From: Bacillota bacterium | GTDB lineage: Bacteria; Bacillota; Clostridia; Oscillospirales; Ruminococcaceae | Assembly (NCBI GenBank): GCA_023391875.1 | Contig: JAEWAB010000001.1 | Span: 95,097-159,096, forward strand | DNA: 64,000 nucleotides | Direction: 5' to 3' | In this document: positions 33,130 to 41,250 of the stretch, piece after piece | How positions within the stretch are numbered: the first letter of the stretch is position 1 | Layout of the letters: each line of letters starts with the position of its first letter | Position numbers and translations under genes: made by a program | Notes under the pieces: model-generated | The model's input: only the letters and a program-made list of their open reading frames with translations | Databases searched by the model: none | Told to the model about the DNA's origin: nothing

Positions 33130-34533
33130 ATGAATCAGTACAAGAAGCTGCTCTCCAACACGTTAATATTTGGGATAGGAACCTTCAGTTCCAAAATCCT
33201 TGTGTTCTTGCTTATGCCCATCTACACATGGATTCTTCCGCCTGCCGATTTTAATGTAGCGGATTTGATAACCCAAACGGCGAACCTCATCATCCCCATT
33301 GCAGCGGGATGTATCGGCGAGGCGGTTATCCGATTCGGGCTTGAAAAGAGCGCACGTAAATCGGATGTGTTTTCATGCGGTATTTTGACAGTTCTCATCG
33401 GTTTTGCTGCGCTTCTGCTACTCTACCCAATACTGAATCTGAACCCCTATACCAAAGGATATACCATGCTGGTTTATCTTTACGTGCTGGCCTCATCATT
33501 AAGAGGTGTTTGCGCTCAGTTTGTGCGCGCTAAAGGATATGTGCGTTTGTATGCTTTTGACGGCATCCTGAGCACCATCACCGTAATCGTATTTATTATT
33601 CTGGGGCTTGTGGTATTTAAATTAGGAATTACGGGGTATGTGCTGGCCACTATTCTATCCGACCTTTTCTCTGCCCTGTTCCTCACCTGGATTGCGGGGC
33701 TGTGGCGGTACTTTAAGATTAAAGGAATCGAAAAGGGTCTGTGGAAGACCATGCTTCTCTATTCAATGCCGCTCATCCCGAACACCGTTTTCTTTTGGAT
33801 AACGAATGTGTCCGACCGCTATATCGTTACCGCGCTAAAAGGCGATGAGGTAAACGGCTTATACGCAATCGCATACAAGATTCCGACCGTCATCACGGCG
33901 GTTTCCACCATCTTTATGCAGGCGTGGCAGCTCTCCGCTTTCACCGAGTCGGACGAACAAAAGAAAGTGCACTTTTATACCACGGTATTTGACGCCTATC
34001 AAACGGTGCTGTTTTTGATAGGTACGGGTACTATCCTGCTGCTGCAGCCCATAACAAGAATTTTGGTGGAAAGTCAATACTATGAATCGTGGCGGTATGG
34101 CCCCTTTCTGGTTCTTTCGGTGGTATTCTCGTGCTTTGCCACCTTCTTTTCAAGCATTTACATGTCAGAAAAGCGTAATTCAATGACAATGATTACAACC
34201 TTCAGCGGCGCAGCACTAAACGTTGTTTTAAACTTTATATTAATTCCTAAATTCAGCGCCAACGGCGCCGCCTTTGCTACCTTTATCAGCTACTTTACGG
34301 TATTTCTGTTCCGCTGTATTCATTCTCGTAAATATATTGAGGTAAAGGTAAAATGGCTAAGACTCATCGCAAACCTTCTGGTTCTCCTTGTGCAGGCAAT
34401 TATTATGATCTGGCAGCCCTCGACATGGGTATTCTTTGAGATAGCGCTCACAGTCGTTATGATTTTAATCAACGCCAAGACATTGTTTACCGCGTTGTTT
34501 AAGCTGCTTGAGCAAAGGCGGAGGCCCGCATGA
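33130..34533 (+). CDS. Polysaccharide-type flippase (MOP/MATE superfamily)
   Basis: 467 residues with about 14 hydrophobic segments, of the polysaccharide biosynthesis/MurJ-like MOP exporter superfamily. Seen: GTFSSKILVFLLMPIYTWIL near the N-terminus and a repeated helix-pair layout. It probably moves a lipid-linked saccharide across the membrane; spore or capsule polysaccharide cannot be distinguished. The last 4 nt overlap the acetyltransferase gene (ATGA), so they are coupled. Confidence 0.85.
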   Translation: MNQYKKLLSNTLIFGIGTFSSKILVFLLMPIYTWILPPADFNVADLITQTANLIIPIAAGCIGEAVIRFGLEKSARKSDVFSCGILTVLIGFAALLLLYPILNLNPYTKGYTMLVYLYVLASSLRGVCAQFVRAKGYVRLYAFDGILSTITVIVFIILGLVVFKLGITGYVLATILSDLFSALFLTWIAGLWRYFKIKGIEKGLWKTMLLYSMPLIPNTVFFWITNVSDRYIVTALKGDEVNGLYAIAYKIPTVITAVSTIFMQAWQLSAFTESDEQKKVHFYTTVFDAYQTVLFLIGTGTILLLQPITRILVESQYYESWRYGPFLVLSVVFSCFATFFSSIYMSEKRNSMTMITTFSGAALNVVLNFILIPKFSANGAAFATFISYFTVFLFRCIHSRKYIEVKVKWLRLIANLLVLLVQAIIMIWQPSTWVFFEIALTVVMILINAKTLFTALFKLLEQRRRPA

Positions 34534-35360
34534 ATAGTATCAAAGCCTCTGTAAACGACGTGCAAACGGTTGCTGCCATCGTTACCTCTACCATAACGGC
34601 GGTTTACCCCATCTACTATCCGGCAGAGGTGGTAGACTTCTTTTTAAGCCACCACAGCGAGGAACGCATTTTAGCCGACCTGCAAAGGGGTACTGTGTAT
34701 TTGCTGCGGGATGGCCAAGATATTATAGCAACCGGCAGTGTGGAGGAAAACCATATCAGCCGCGTGTTTGTACTGCCCGCGTTTCAGGGTAAGGGATACG
34801 GCTCGCTGCTGATGGATTTTCTGGAAAAACAGATTGCGCAAAGCCACCCTTTCACCATACTGGACGCCTCCTTGCCTGCACAGGCTTTCTACATAAAGCG
34901 CGGCTACCTGCCAGTTTGCTACAATCAAATTACGGTTGCAAACAACCGGATACTAAGCTACCCGGTTATGCAGAAGCTGCTGTCTTCCCCGCCCCGCGAA
35001 GCCGCTGTAACAGGTATAAGCTACGACGGCAAGCGGTTTACGGCGATTGAGAACAGCGAAAACGGCGAGGTATCACAAAGTACCGTCTTCCGTTACCGCC
35101 AAGACGGCAACCTGCTGTGGGCAGATTACTCGGGCGGCCAGATTATCAAAGGATTCTTAATCGGTAATGTGGAGGATGACGGCGGGTTAAGGTTTACCTA
35201 CCAGCACGTCAACCGTCAGGGCGACGCCCGTATGGGAAAATGCCACAGCGTACCCGAGCTGCTGCCCGACGGCAGGCTGCGGCTCCACGAGCGGTGGCAA
35301 TGGCTGAGCGGAGACTGCTCCTGCGGCTCTTCCACTGTGGAAGAATTAAAGACAGAATAG
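34530..35360 (+). CDS. GNAT acetyltransferase fused to an avidin-like/NAGS-type beta domain
   Basis: 276 residues in two parts. Residues 1-150 form a GNAT domain with acetyl-CoA motif VLPAFQGKGYGSLLMDFLE. Residues about 165-270 form a beta-rich domain (SYDGKRFTAIENSENGEVS... LRLHERWQWLSGD, quoted in part) usually found as a free-standing small protein annotated as N-acetylglutamate-synthase-like or avidin-like. The fusion is visible as one uninterrupted frame. Substrate unknown. Coupled to the flippase gene upstream. Confidence 0.8.
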   Translation: MNSIKASVNDVQTVAAIVTSTITAVYPIYYPAEVVDFFLSHHSEERILADLQRGTVYLLRDGQDIIATGSVEENHISRVFVLPAFQGKGYGSLLMDFLEKQIAQSHPFTILDASLPAQAFYIKRGYLPVCYNQITVANNRILSYPVMQKLLSSPPREAAVTGISYDGKRFTAIENSENGEVSQSTVFRYRQDGNLLWADYSGGQIIKGFLIGNVEDDGGLRFTYQHVNRQGDARMGKCHSVPELLPDGRLRLHERWQWLSGDCSCGSSTVEELKTE

Positions 35361-35380
35361 GGTAGCAATCGGAGGGGATT

Positions 35381-36070
35381 ATGAAAACCATCGGGCTGAT
35401 TGGCGGTATGAGCTGGGAGAGCACCGTCACCTATTACAAGATTATCAACACTACTGTCAAGGAGCTGCTGGGCGGGCTACATTCCGCCAAATGCCTCCTT
35501 TTCAGTGTGGATTTTGACGAGATTGAGCGCTGCCAGTCCTCCGGCGACTGGGAGAAAAGCGCCCAGATACTAAGCGACGCGGCGGTGCGCCTGCAGAACG
35601 CGGGCGCGGACTTTATTGTCATCTGCACCAACACCATGCATAAGGTTGCCGACAGCATTCAGCGAGACATTACCGTCCCGCTGCTGCACATCGCCGAGGT
35701 GACCGCCGATGAGCTGCTTAAAGGCGGCATTCATCGGGTCGCCCTGCTTGGGACAGCCTACACGATGGAGCTGGATTTTTATAAATCCAAGCTGATTGAA
35801 AAAGGCATTGAGGTGCTCATCCCTCAGGGAGAAGACCGTGCTTTCGTCAACCGTACCATCTACCACGAGCTTTGTCTCGGCGTGGTTTCGGCTGCTGCGA
35901 AGGACCGATTTCTTGCCATCATAAACAACCTCGCGAAAGAGGGCGCGCAGGGCGTGATTCTGGGCTGCACCGAAATAGGGCTGCTGATGTCGCAGGCCGA
36001 TACGGAAGTGCCGCTGTTTGACACCGCGCTTATTCACGCACAGAAGGCTGCCGAGTTTGCGGTGAGATAA
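35381..36070 (+). CDS. Aspartate/glutamate racemase family protein
   Basis: 229 residues of the Asp/Glu/hydantoin racemase superfamily, YgeA/RacX-like. Both catalytic Cys are present, in ICTNTMHKV (about residue 83) and LGCTEIGLL (about 196). GLIGGMSWEST at the N-terminus is characteristic of the aspartate racemase group. It is cytosolic and would make a D-amino acid, possibly for cell wall. GGAGGGG lies 6 nt before the ATG. Confidence 0.92.
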   Translation: MKTIGLIGGMSWESTVTYYKIINTTVKELLGGLHSAKCLLFSVDFDEIERCQSSGDWEKSAQILSDAAVRLQNAGADFIVICTNTMHKVADSIQRDITVPLLHIAEVTADELLKGGIHRVALLGTAYTMELDFYKSKLIEKGIEVLIPQGEDRAFVNRTIYHELCLGVVSAAAKDRFLAIINNLAKEGAQGVILGCTEIGLLMSQADTEVPLFDTALIHAQKAAEFAVR

Positions 36071-36094
36071 AATCCTTTTCATTCATGTATACAT

Positions 36095-36132
36095 AAAAAC
36101 GGAACGGAACCGATTGGTCCCGCTCCGTTTTT
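36095..36132. terminator. Bidirectional terminator
   Basis: AAAAACGGA-C-GGACC type stem: AAAACGGAACGGAACC pairs with GGTCCCGCTCCGTTTT (minor mismatches) around GATT, with A-run left and T-run right, between convergent genes. Confidence 0.85.
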
Positions 36133-36154
36133 AAATTGCGTAACTCCGTTTTAC

Positions 36155-36514
36155 TCACAGGTCTTGAATGTTCATGCGCTCGATCTCTTTGTTCTTCTTG
36201 CGCTTTACCCCTTCGCGGCCGGCGGCGTAGATCACAAGCAGGATGGCGGTCGGGACATTATATAGCAGGAAGGTGACAACCGCCTGCACGGCTACCTGCC
36301 AAAAGTCCGTTCCGCCAATGGATATCCACGAAGACGCACTGTTAACGGTGGTGTAGCTCGTAAGGCTGACCACCACAATCAACGAAAACAGTAAGGTAAT
36401 GCCCGGCAGTATCAGCCCGAGCCATTTATTCTTGCTCATTGAAAGAAAAACCTGCAAGACGATCATGCCGATAAAGACAACCGCAAGAATGATAATATTC
36501 ATTAAGTAAAACAA
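36155..36514 (-). CDS. Small integral membrane protein, function unknown
   Basis: 119 residues with three predicted membrane helices (about 4-20, 30-52 and 72-95) and a Lys/Arg-rich C-terminal tail (VKRKKNKEIERMN). No family recognised. It lies 4 nt after a DUF2089 regulator gene, and such regulator/membrane-protein pairs are common in Firmicutes, so it may be the target or partner of that regulator. Confidence 0.6.
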   Translation of the reverse strand: MFYLMNIIILAVVFIGMIVLQVFLSMSKNKWLGLILPGITLLFSLIVVVSLTSYTTVNSASSWISIGGTDFWQVAVQAVVTFLLYNVPTAILLVIYAAGREGVKRKKNKEIERMNIQDL

Positions 36515-36518
36515 CCTG

Positions 36519-36812
36519 TTACTCCTTCTCCCTGTTCTTTTTATAGGCGGCGATTAAAACCTTGGCCGTGTCAAAGTCCAGCTTTTCGTTGACGGCCAGA
36601 CGTTTGATGAGCGCTATATAAGGGTCGCTCTGCGTATCCTCGCCGATCTGTATCTTCTGTATCAGTCGATCCAGCCGCAGCCGCACGGTGGGATAGGTCA
36701 CCCCGTAGAGGGTGGCAACCTCCTTGAGGGAGCCGGAAGCGAGAATAAACTTCTTTATAAACCCCATATCCTCGTCGTCGAGGCTTGCAATCCAATCCGG
36801 CATAAACTCCAT
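36519..36812 (-). CDS. DUF2089 family regulator
   Basis: 97 residues with a predicted helix-turn-helix: LKEVATLYGVTYPTVRLRLDRLIQKI. DUF2089 proteins are small DNA-binding proteins. The frame is open to 36854, but the ATG at 36812 follows a GGGGGA site and matches the compact family length. A run of TTTAATATTATT-type palindromes (about 36833-36870) lies upstream and could be its operator. Confidence 0.8.
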   Translation of the reverse strand: MEFMPDWIASLDDEDMGFIKKFILASGSLKEVATLYGVTYPTVRLRLDRLIQKIQIGEDTQSDPYIALIKRLAVNEKLDFDTAKVLIAAYKKNREKE

Positions 36813-36832
36813 CGGCAAAATCCCCCGCTTAT

Positions 36833-36870
36833 TTAATAATATTAAATATATCATTTAATATTATTAAAGT
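36833..36870. promoter_or_regulatory. AT-rich palindromic region upstream of the DUF2089 gene
   Basis: TTTAATAATATTAAAT is repeated as TTTAATATTATTAAA within 38 nt, giving overlapping inverted repeats just ahead of the regulator gene. Seen directly; a self-regulatory operator is inferred. Confidence 0.45.
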
Positions 36871-36911
36871 CAATATGAGTATTTGATTTAATTTTATTAT
36901 ATTAGACAATA

Positions 36912-36944
36912 AAGCGGCAGGAACACAGAGCGTTCCTGCCGCTT
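36912..36944 (-). terminator. Terminator of the flavin reductase gene
   Basis: AAGCGGCAGGAAC pairs with GTTCCTGCCGCTT around a short loop (13 bp), followed on the minus strand by TATTG; 14 nt after the stop. Confidence 0.8.
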
Positions 36945-36957
36945 CAATAAAAGATAT

Positions 36958-37542
36958 TTATCTTTTCGCCTTGCCCGCGGACGGCTTTTTGCGAACCGAA
37001 TAGCCAAACGTGCCAAGCCGCTTGCCAAGCTCGTAATACGAACCGTGCGCATAGGCGGCAAGCCCGCATTTGTGCAGCAGCAGCTTGCCCTGTTCATCGA
37101 TATACTGCTCATCCACGTCCACACACAGTATCTCCGCCAAAAACATGTGGTGGCTGCCAAGCTCCTTCACCTCAACCACCCTGCATTCCAGACTGACGGG
37201 GCTCTCGGCAATCAGCGGCACCGAAAGCATCGCGGCGGGAACGGGGGTGAGCTTCATCTCTTTGAATTTATCGGTATTCGCGCCGCTTTTCACACCACAG
37301 TAATCCGCCGCGCGCACAAGCTTTGCGGTGGTAAGATTGATGACAAACTCGCCGGAAGCCTTGATAAGCCCGTAGGAGTAGCGCGTGGGGCGCACAGAGA
37401 TATAGGTCATGGCTGGGTCGGAGTTCACAATGCCCGTCCAGCCGATGGTAAGGATATTGGGGGTTTGCAGGGTGCCGCACGAAACCATCACGGGGGGCAC
37501 GGGGGAAAGCAGGGTTCCGGGCTTCCAAACCGCCTTGCTCAT
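36958..37542 (-). CDS. Flavin reductase-like domain protein
   Basis: 194 residues of the FMN-binding split-barrel flavin reductase family. Seen: PVPPVMVSCGT, NILTIGWTGIVNSDP and RPTRYSYGLIKASGEFVINL-type sequence (quoted in part), which form the FMN site, and the LAEILCVDVD strand. AAGGAG lies 9 nt before the ATG at 37542; a longer frame to 37590 has no RBS. Probably supplies reduced flavin or acts as a small NAD(P)H:FMN oxidoreductase. Confidence 0.88.
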   Translation of the reverse strand: MSKAVWKPGTLLSPVPPVMVSCGTLQTPNILTIGWTGIVNSDPAMTYISVRPTRYSYGLIKASGEFVINLTTAKLVRAADYCGVKSGANTDKFKEMKLTPVPAAMLSVPLIAESPVSLECRVVEVKELGSHHMFLAEILCVDVDEQYIDEQGKLLLHKCGLAAYAHGSYYELGKRLGTFGYSVRKKPSAGKAKR

Positions 37543-37650
37543 AGGGCAAATCTCCTTGCTAAGGTTCAATTTATGTACATTGTAACACATCGAGGCATAT
37601 ATTGCTACCCGCAGGCCGCTGAGCCTTCACGCTTGCTCTTGCAGAAGCTC

Positions 37651-38343
37651 CTACCCGAACTGCCAGCAGCGCGGCCTTATCACGCACCCGTTTTCATAGG
37701 GCAGCGTAAACACGGGGATGCCGGAGGCGTAAGGCGCGATTTCATACTGCTGGTAGTAAATCGCGACCCCATCCATGGTGAGGTAAAAGCTGCGCGGATT
37801 AAAATAGCGCGCCACCAGCTTTTCGTAATCATCAAAATAGCTGCCGCTTTCATTTTTAACCTGCGCGGCAATCTGATTGTTGATGGTTTGTATGCTGTAG
37901 GCCTTGTAATTGAGCGAGGAGGCGAAGTAATCACACAACAGCATACAGCATTCTCGCTGCAGATTCCATGTGTCGGAGTAACGGATGGTTCCGCCGTGTG
38001 CCCCGCCCCGAAATTCGTAGCGGTCGAAGTACAGACTTAGGGTACAATCGCTGTTATAGGGTACCTCAAAGGTGACATACGCCTCAAACATATGAAAGGG
38101 GTAGTCGTTGGCCTGCGCCTCTTCAAACTGTGCCGACGCGTCATAAAACAGCTGCTGCATGCAGGCTTGCTGGTAAGTCAAGGCACGGGCTTTGTAAAGC
38201 ATGTTCAGCTCGCTGAGCATCCGCTGAAAATAGATGCCGGAAAACTGCGGGTACTCAATTTTATAATGCAGCACCGCCTCGCCCTTATAGCTCAGCTCGC
38301 TTTCCAGAACAACCTTTTCTACCGTAACCGTGCGCTTAACCAC
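37651..38343 (-). CDS. DUF3298/RsiV-like domain protein
   Basis: 230 residues resembling the DUF3298 domain (RsiV C-terminal, lysozyme-sensing anti-sigma domain): YPQFSG near residue 32, EFRGGAHGGTIRYSDTWNL and the C-terminal IYYQQYEIAPYASGIPVFTLPY (quoted in part). Unlike RsiV it has no membrane segment or signal peptide, so a cytosolic relative or a spore protein is possible. No RBS stands out. Single gene. Confidence 0.8.
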   Translation of the reverse strand: MVKRTVTVEKVVLESELSYKGEAVLHYKIEYPQFSGIYFQRMLSELNMLYKARALTYQQACMQQLFYDASAQFEEAQANDYPFHMFEAYVTFEVPYNSDCTLSLYFDRYEFRGGAHGGTIRYSDTWNLQRECCMLLCDYFASSLNYKAYSIQTINNQIAAQVKNESGSYFDDYEKLVARYFNPRSFYLTMDGVAIYYQQYEIAPYASGIPVFTLPYENGCVIRPRCWQFG

Positions 38344-38539
38344 TTGCAGTCACCTCCACCATCAGCATATGCGCTGATAATGCGGTACATGCCTGCCAAC
38401 AATAATACTATTCTTTTTTAACTGTTCACGGGCCTTTGGCAATGCCGTATGCGCTGTATCGTGACTTGCGCTTCACAAGGTAACGTGATAAAATAATCCT
38501 AACAATCAAAGCCTGACGGATTATGGCAGATATGCTGCT

Positions 38540-38608
38540 AAGCCTTACCTGCCGGTTAACCGTTTCGGGCGGCGGCATGTCTTATCAAACCTGTGCGTGA
38601 TAAGGCTT
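38540..38608 (+). promoter_or_regulatory. Leader with mutually exclusive hairpins before the ECF-type gene
   Basis: AAGCCTTA (38540-38547) can pair with TAAGGCTT (38601-38608), enclosing TGCCG...CGGCA. Alternatively CTTATCA (38581-38587) pairs with TGATAAG (38598-38604). The two pairings share TAAG, so they exclude each other. Seen directly; riboswitch-like control is inferred. Confidence 0.45.
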
Positions 38609-38640
38609 CCCACTATTTCAGGCCGGCGCACAGCGGCGGA

Positions 38641-39234
38641 ATGGATGAAGTTATGAACAACCATATGCGCGTGTACCGGATGGTGGTTGCGGCACTGCTC
38701 TGCGCCATCGGTATAGTAATCCCCATGTTCTCTCCGTTAAAGGTCATTCTTGAGCCCATGTCGTTTACACTGGCGAGCCATGTAGCCATTATGGTGGCGA
38801 TGTTCATCTCCCCCACCGTAGCCATTTCGGTGTCGCTCGGAACCACGCTGGGCTTCTTTTTGGGCGGGTTCCCCCTCGTGGTGGTGCTGCGTGCTCTCAG
38901 CCAGGTGATCTTTGTCGTCATCGGCGCACTGTGGCTTAAAAAGCACCCGTATACGCTGGCGAGCGTTGGTTCCAATATTGCCTTTAACTGCGTCGTGGCG
39001 CTTATCCACGCGCTCGGCGAGATTGTCGTTGTAATGTACTTCTACTTCGGCAACCTGCTGCCCGAATCGAATTACACCAAAGGCTTTGCGGTTACGGTAC
39101 TGCTTTTGGTGGGCGTGGGCACCTTTGTGCACAGCACGGTGGATTTCTACATCTCGGTGCTGCTGTGGAAGGCGCTGGGGCGCAGCCATTATGTATCCGA
39201 GCTGTTTACGGCAAAGGTCAAGAAGCCCGCGTAA
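38641..39234 (+). CDS. ECF-transporter S-component-like membrane protein (niacin-transporter-like)
   Basis: 197 residues with about six hydrophobic segments. The conserved-looking part (PMFSPLKVILEPMSFTLASH and GTTLGFFLGGFPLVVVLRALS) resembles substrate-binding S components of energy-coupling factor transporters; my best match is the niacin-type NiaX group, but I am not certain. It would work with a shared EcfAAT module encoded elsewhere. The start is either 38641 or the ATG four codons later, which is slightly better placed relative to GGATGA. Confidence 0.6.
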   Translation: MDEVMNNHMRVYRMVVAALLCAIGIVIPMFSPLKVILEPMSFTLASHVAIMVAMFISPTVAISVSLGTTLGFFLGGFPLVVVLRALSQVIFVVIGALWLKKHPYTLASVGSNIAFNCVVALIHALGEIVVVMYFYFGNLLPESNYTKGFAVTVLLLVGVGTFVHSTVDFYISVLLWKALGRSHYVSELFTAKVKKPA

Positions 39235-39250
39235 GTTTGTAGGATAAAGT

Positions 39251-39299
39251 GAAGCCGACCGTGCACAGGTTCAAACACCCGCGCACGGTCGGCTTTTTT
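39251..39299 (+). terminator. Terminator of the ECF-type gene
   Basis: GAAGCCGACCGTGC pairs with GCACGGTCGGCTTT around an 18-nt loop, then a six-T run. Confidence 0.9.
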
Positions 39300-39715
39300 C
39301 ACAGTACCTTGTAGTGCGGCCGTTCTTCCCCAAACAGCTTGTAGCGCAAAAAATCGTCGAGCACGATGGCGATGAGCGAAAGGAAAAACCACGCGCAGAA
39401 GAACACCAGACAGATCTGCCCATTCACGTTGTAGGGCATGTCGCTGTAGTTCCACACCCCCAGGCCGAACCAATCGTTTATCACGGTGCCGGAAACGAAC
39501 TCGATGGTTGTAACGATCACCGCGGAAAGAAACATCTGGCTCACAAGCGCAAACTCATAAGAGAATATCTCGTTGATGGCCCCGATGAGTATAAAACATA
39601 CGCCGCCGACAATGAGCATTGTCCAGTGTGTATACCCTCGGAACAACACCTCTACAAGCGCGTAGGCCACCGCGCCGAAGCCAAATAGGTACAATTCTTT
39701 AAAAAATGTCTTCAT
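39299..39715 (-). CDS. ABC_trans_CmpB-type (putative ABC transporter type IV) membrane protein
   Basis: 138 residues with four or five membrane helices. The segment GVWNYSDMPYNVNGQICLVFF is typical of the CmpB/DUF1113-like membrane family (quoted in one run of 21; key residues are WNYS and NGQICL). GGGGGAAAG precedes the ATG at 39715. Function unknown. Convergent to the ECF-type gene. Confidence 0.7.
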   Translation of the reverse strand: MKTFFKELYLFGFGAVAYALVEVLFRGYTHWTMLIVGGVCFILIGAINEIFSYEFALVSQMFLSAVIVTTIEFVSGTVINDWFGLGVWNYSDMPYNVNGQICLVFFCAWFFLSLIAIVLDDFLRYKLFGEERPHYKVL

Positions 39716-39918
39716 TGTCTTTCCCCCCATTCAACTGACAGGTTGTTACCGAATTAGTATCTACCGGATGATACCGATTTACAGCCGTATATCGTCGGTA
39801 ATTCTAGCCGTATTCGCTACACATTGCTATGTGTGAGGGGATGTATCCTGAAGAAAATCGGGTAAACTATGTTGTGTCTGGTATCAGGAGCAACAACGTC
39901 ATGAAAGGATGGATTAAA

Positions 39919-40122
39919 ATGATGAATGAAGAAGACAAACGCAGCCTTCCGCTCGGCTTTGGAATGGCGCTTGCGCAGAATACGGAGGCCATGAACCATT
40001 TTACCGCGCTGAGCAAGCAGGAACAGCAAAGGATTATCGACCACACCAAAACCGTCTCCTCCAAAAACGAGATGCGGCAGTTTGTGCAGCAGCTGGGCGA
40101 AAACCCTTCCGCCTTTTTTTAA
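39919..40122 (+). CDS. Small conserved clostridial protein (67 aa)
   Basis: 67 residues: MMNEEDKRSLPLGFGMALAQ, then a helix ending in MRQFVQQLGENPSAFF. The LPLGFGMALAQN start recurs in many small clostridial hypothetical proteins in my recollection. AAAGGATGG lies just upstream of the ATG at 39919. Function unknown. Probably co-transcribed with the 52-residue gene that follows. Confidence 0.65.
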   Translation: MMNEEDKRSLPLGFGMALAQNTEAMNHFTALSKQEQQRIIDHTKTVSSKNEMRQFVQQLGENPSAFF

Positions 40123-40155
40123 TGAAAGCGGGACGGAGGATTGGGGGGACGAAGC

Positions 40156-40314
40156 ATGGCCGTGCACGATGAGAGCATTCCCGGCTTTCGGGAGTATTTT
40201 GAATCGCTCCCCATTCAGGTGAAAAACCGCATTCTGGAATCGGGGGTTGAAATCTGCACACTGGGTGAACTGATGCAGGTGGCGGAGCATTTTAAGGCGG
40301 AAATGCAGGCATAA
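40156..40314 (+). CDS. Small protein (52 aa), unknown
   Basis: A short frame with a very strong GGGGGG site 7 nt before the ATG: begins MAVHDESIPGFREYFESLP, ends EHFKAEMQA. It has the helical make-up of the preceding 67-residue protein (compare LPIQVKNRILESG with TALSKQEQQRIID), so the two may be related or act together. Function unknown. Confidence 0.6.
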   Translation: MAVHDESIPGFREYFESLPIQVKNRILESGVEICTLGELMQVAEHFKAEMQA

Positions 40315-40398
40315 AGCTGTCGAAGGATTATCATCAGCGCCATGTTATGGAACATTACGGATTAATTGGGCATATGATGCATTAAAGGAGATGAACAT

Positions 40399-40581
40399 AT
40401 GCCCGAAAACAGAAATCCTTGCGATTGCTCCGATTTGATATGGCGGCGTCGCTTTCCGCGCCGCAGACATCCCGGGCCTTGGTTTGGACCATGGCCGCCC
40501 TTTTGGCCTCCCCGTGACCACAGACCCCCGTGGGGAGGGCCGCCGTTCCCACCGCCGTGGAGACCCGGCTGGCCGCGCTAA
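40399..40581 (+). CDS. Pro/Trp/Arg-rich 60-aa peptide
   Basis: 60 residues; the last 40 are Pro, Trp, Arg, Gly and His (for example WRRRFPRRRHPGPWFGPWPP). AAAGGAG lies 8 nt before the ATG, so it is a real gene. Low complexity excludes family assignment. Such tails occur in spore-coat or membrane-active peptides; neither is shown. Preceded by the two small genes above. Confidence 0.6.
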   Translation: MPENRNPCDCSDLIWRRRFPRRRHPGPWFGPWPPFWPPRDHRPPWGGPPFPPPWRPGWPR

Positions 40582-40590
40582 TTAAGCCGA

Positions 40591-40626
40591 TTTAAAGCAG
40601 CAGGGCGGATGCTTTGCTGCTTTAAA
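40591..40626 (+). terminator. Hairpin after the Pro/Trp-rich gene
   Basis: TTTAAAGCAGCA pairs with TGCTGCTTTAAA around 12 nt. No clear T-run on the plus strand, so termination is moderately supported. Confidence 0.5.
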
Positions 40627-40738
40627 AATTGCCCATAAACTAATCCATTTAAAAAATTTGACAATTTGAATTTTATCCTGTATACTAGGTGTTAATGCGG
40701 AGCAAATTCCGTCATAATAAAAAAAAGAGGTATTTCCA

Positions 40739-41011
40739 TTGATTCATCAAGACAAAACACTGGTATGTAAAGAATGCGGCCAAGAGTTCGTATTCACAGC
40801 AAGCGAGCAGGATTTTTACGAGGAGAAGGGCTTCACCAACGAGCCTCAGCGCTGCAAGAGCTGCCGCGATGCTCGTAAGAACAACGGCAGGCCCCAGCGC
40901 GAGATGTTCGACGCTGTTTGCGCTTCTTGCGGCAAAACCTGCAAGGTTCCTTTCCAGCCCAGAAATGATCGTCCTGTATACTGCAGCGATTGTTTCTCCA
41001 GCCAGAGATAA
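40739..41011 (+). CDS. Double zinc-ribbon protein (CxxC-x17-CxxC type)
   Basis: 90 residues with two Cys4 motifs: CKECGQEF...RCKSC at 10-43 and CASCGKTCKV...YCSDC at 61-85. Starts at TTG (40739) with GAGGT 7 nt upstream. The conserved DKTLVCKECGQEFVFTASEQ region is typical of this Firmicutes zinc-ribbon family, whose function (nucleic-acid or protein binding) is unsettled. Confidence 0.88.
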   Translation: MIHQDKTLVCKECGQEFVFTASEQDFYEEKGFTNEPQRCKSCRDARKNNGRPQREMFDAVCASCGKTCKVPFQPRNDRPVYCSDCFSSQR

Positions 41012-41032
41012 TTACCCTGACACTGCACATCC

Positions 41033-41062
41033 AATACGCCCCTCTACGGGGCGTATTTTTTT
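41033..41062 (+). terminator. Terminator of the zinc-ribbon gene
   Basis: AATACGCCCC, TCTAC loop, GGGGCGTATT, then five or more T. Confidence 0.92.
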
Positions 41063-41250
41063 GTTTTTTAAGCATAGAATTATCCTATCCCTATTGGGGC
41101 GTATGCAGAATTATCATTCTCTTCACAACCCGTCCGCGAAGCGTTAACAATTGTTTTGTATCTTTATACTATATTCCATTTAAAATAGCGATATAATTCC
41201 CACTTAACACGCCGTTTAATACACATTACTCAAGAGAGGTGCTTACTGCT

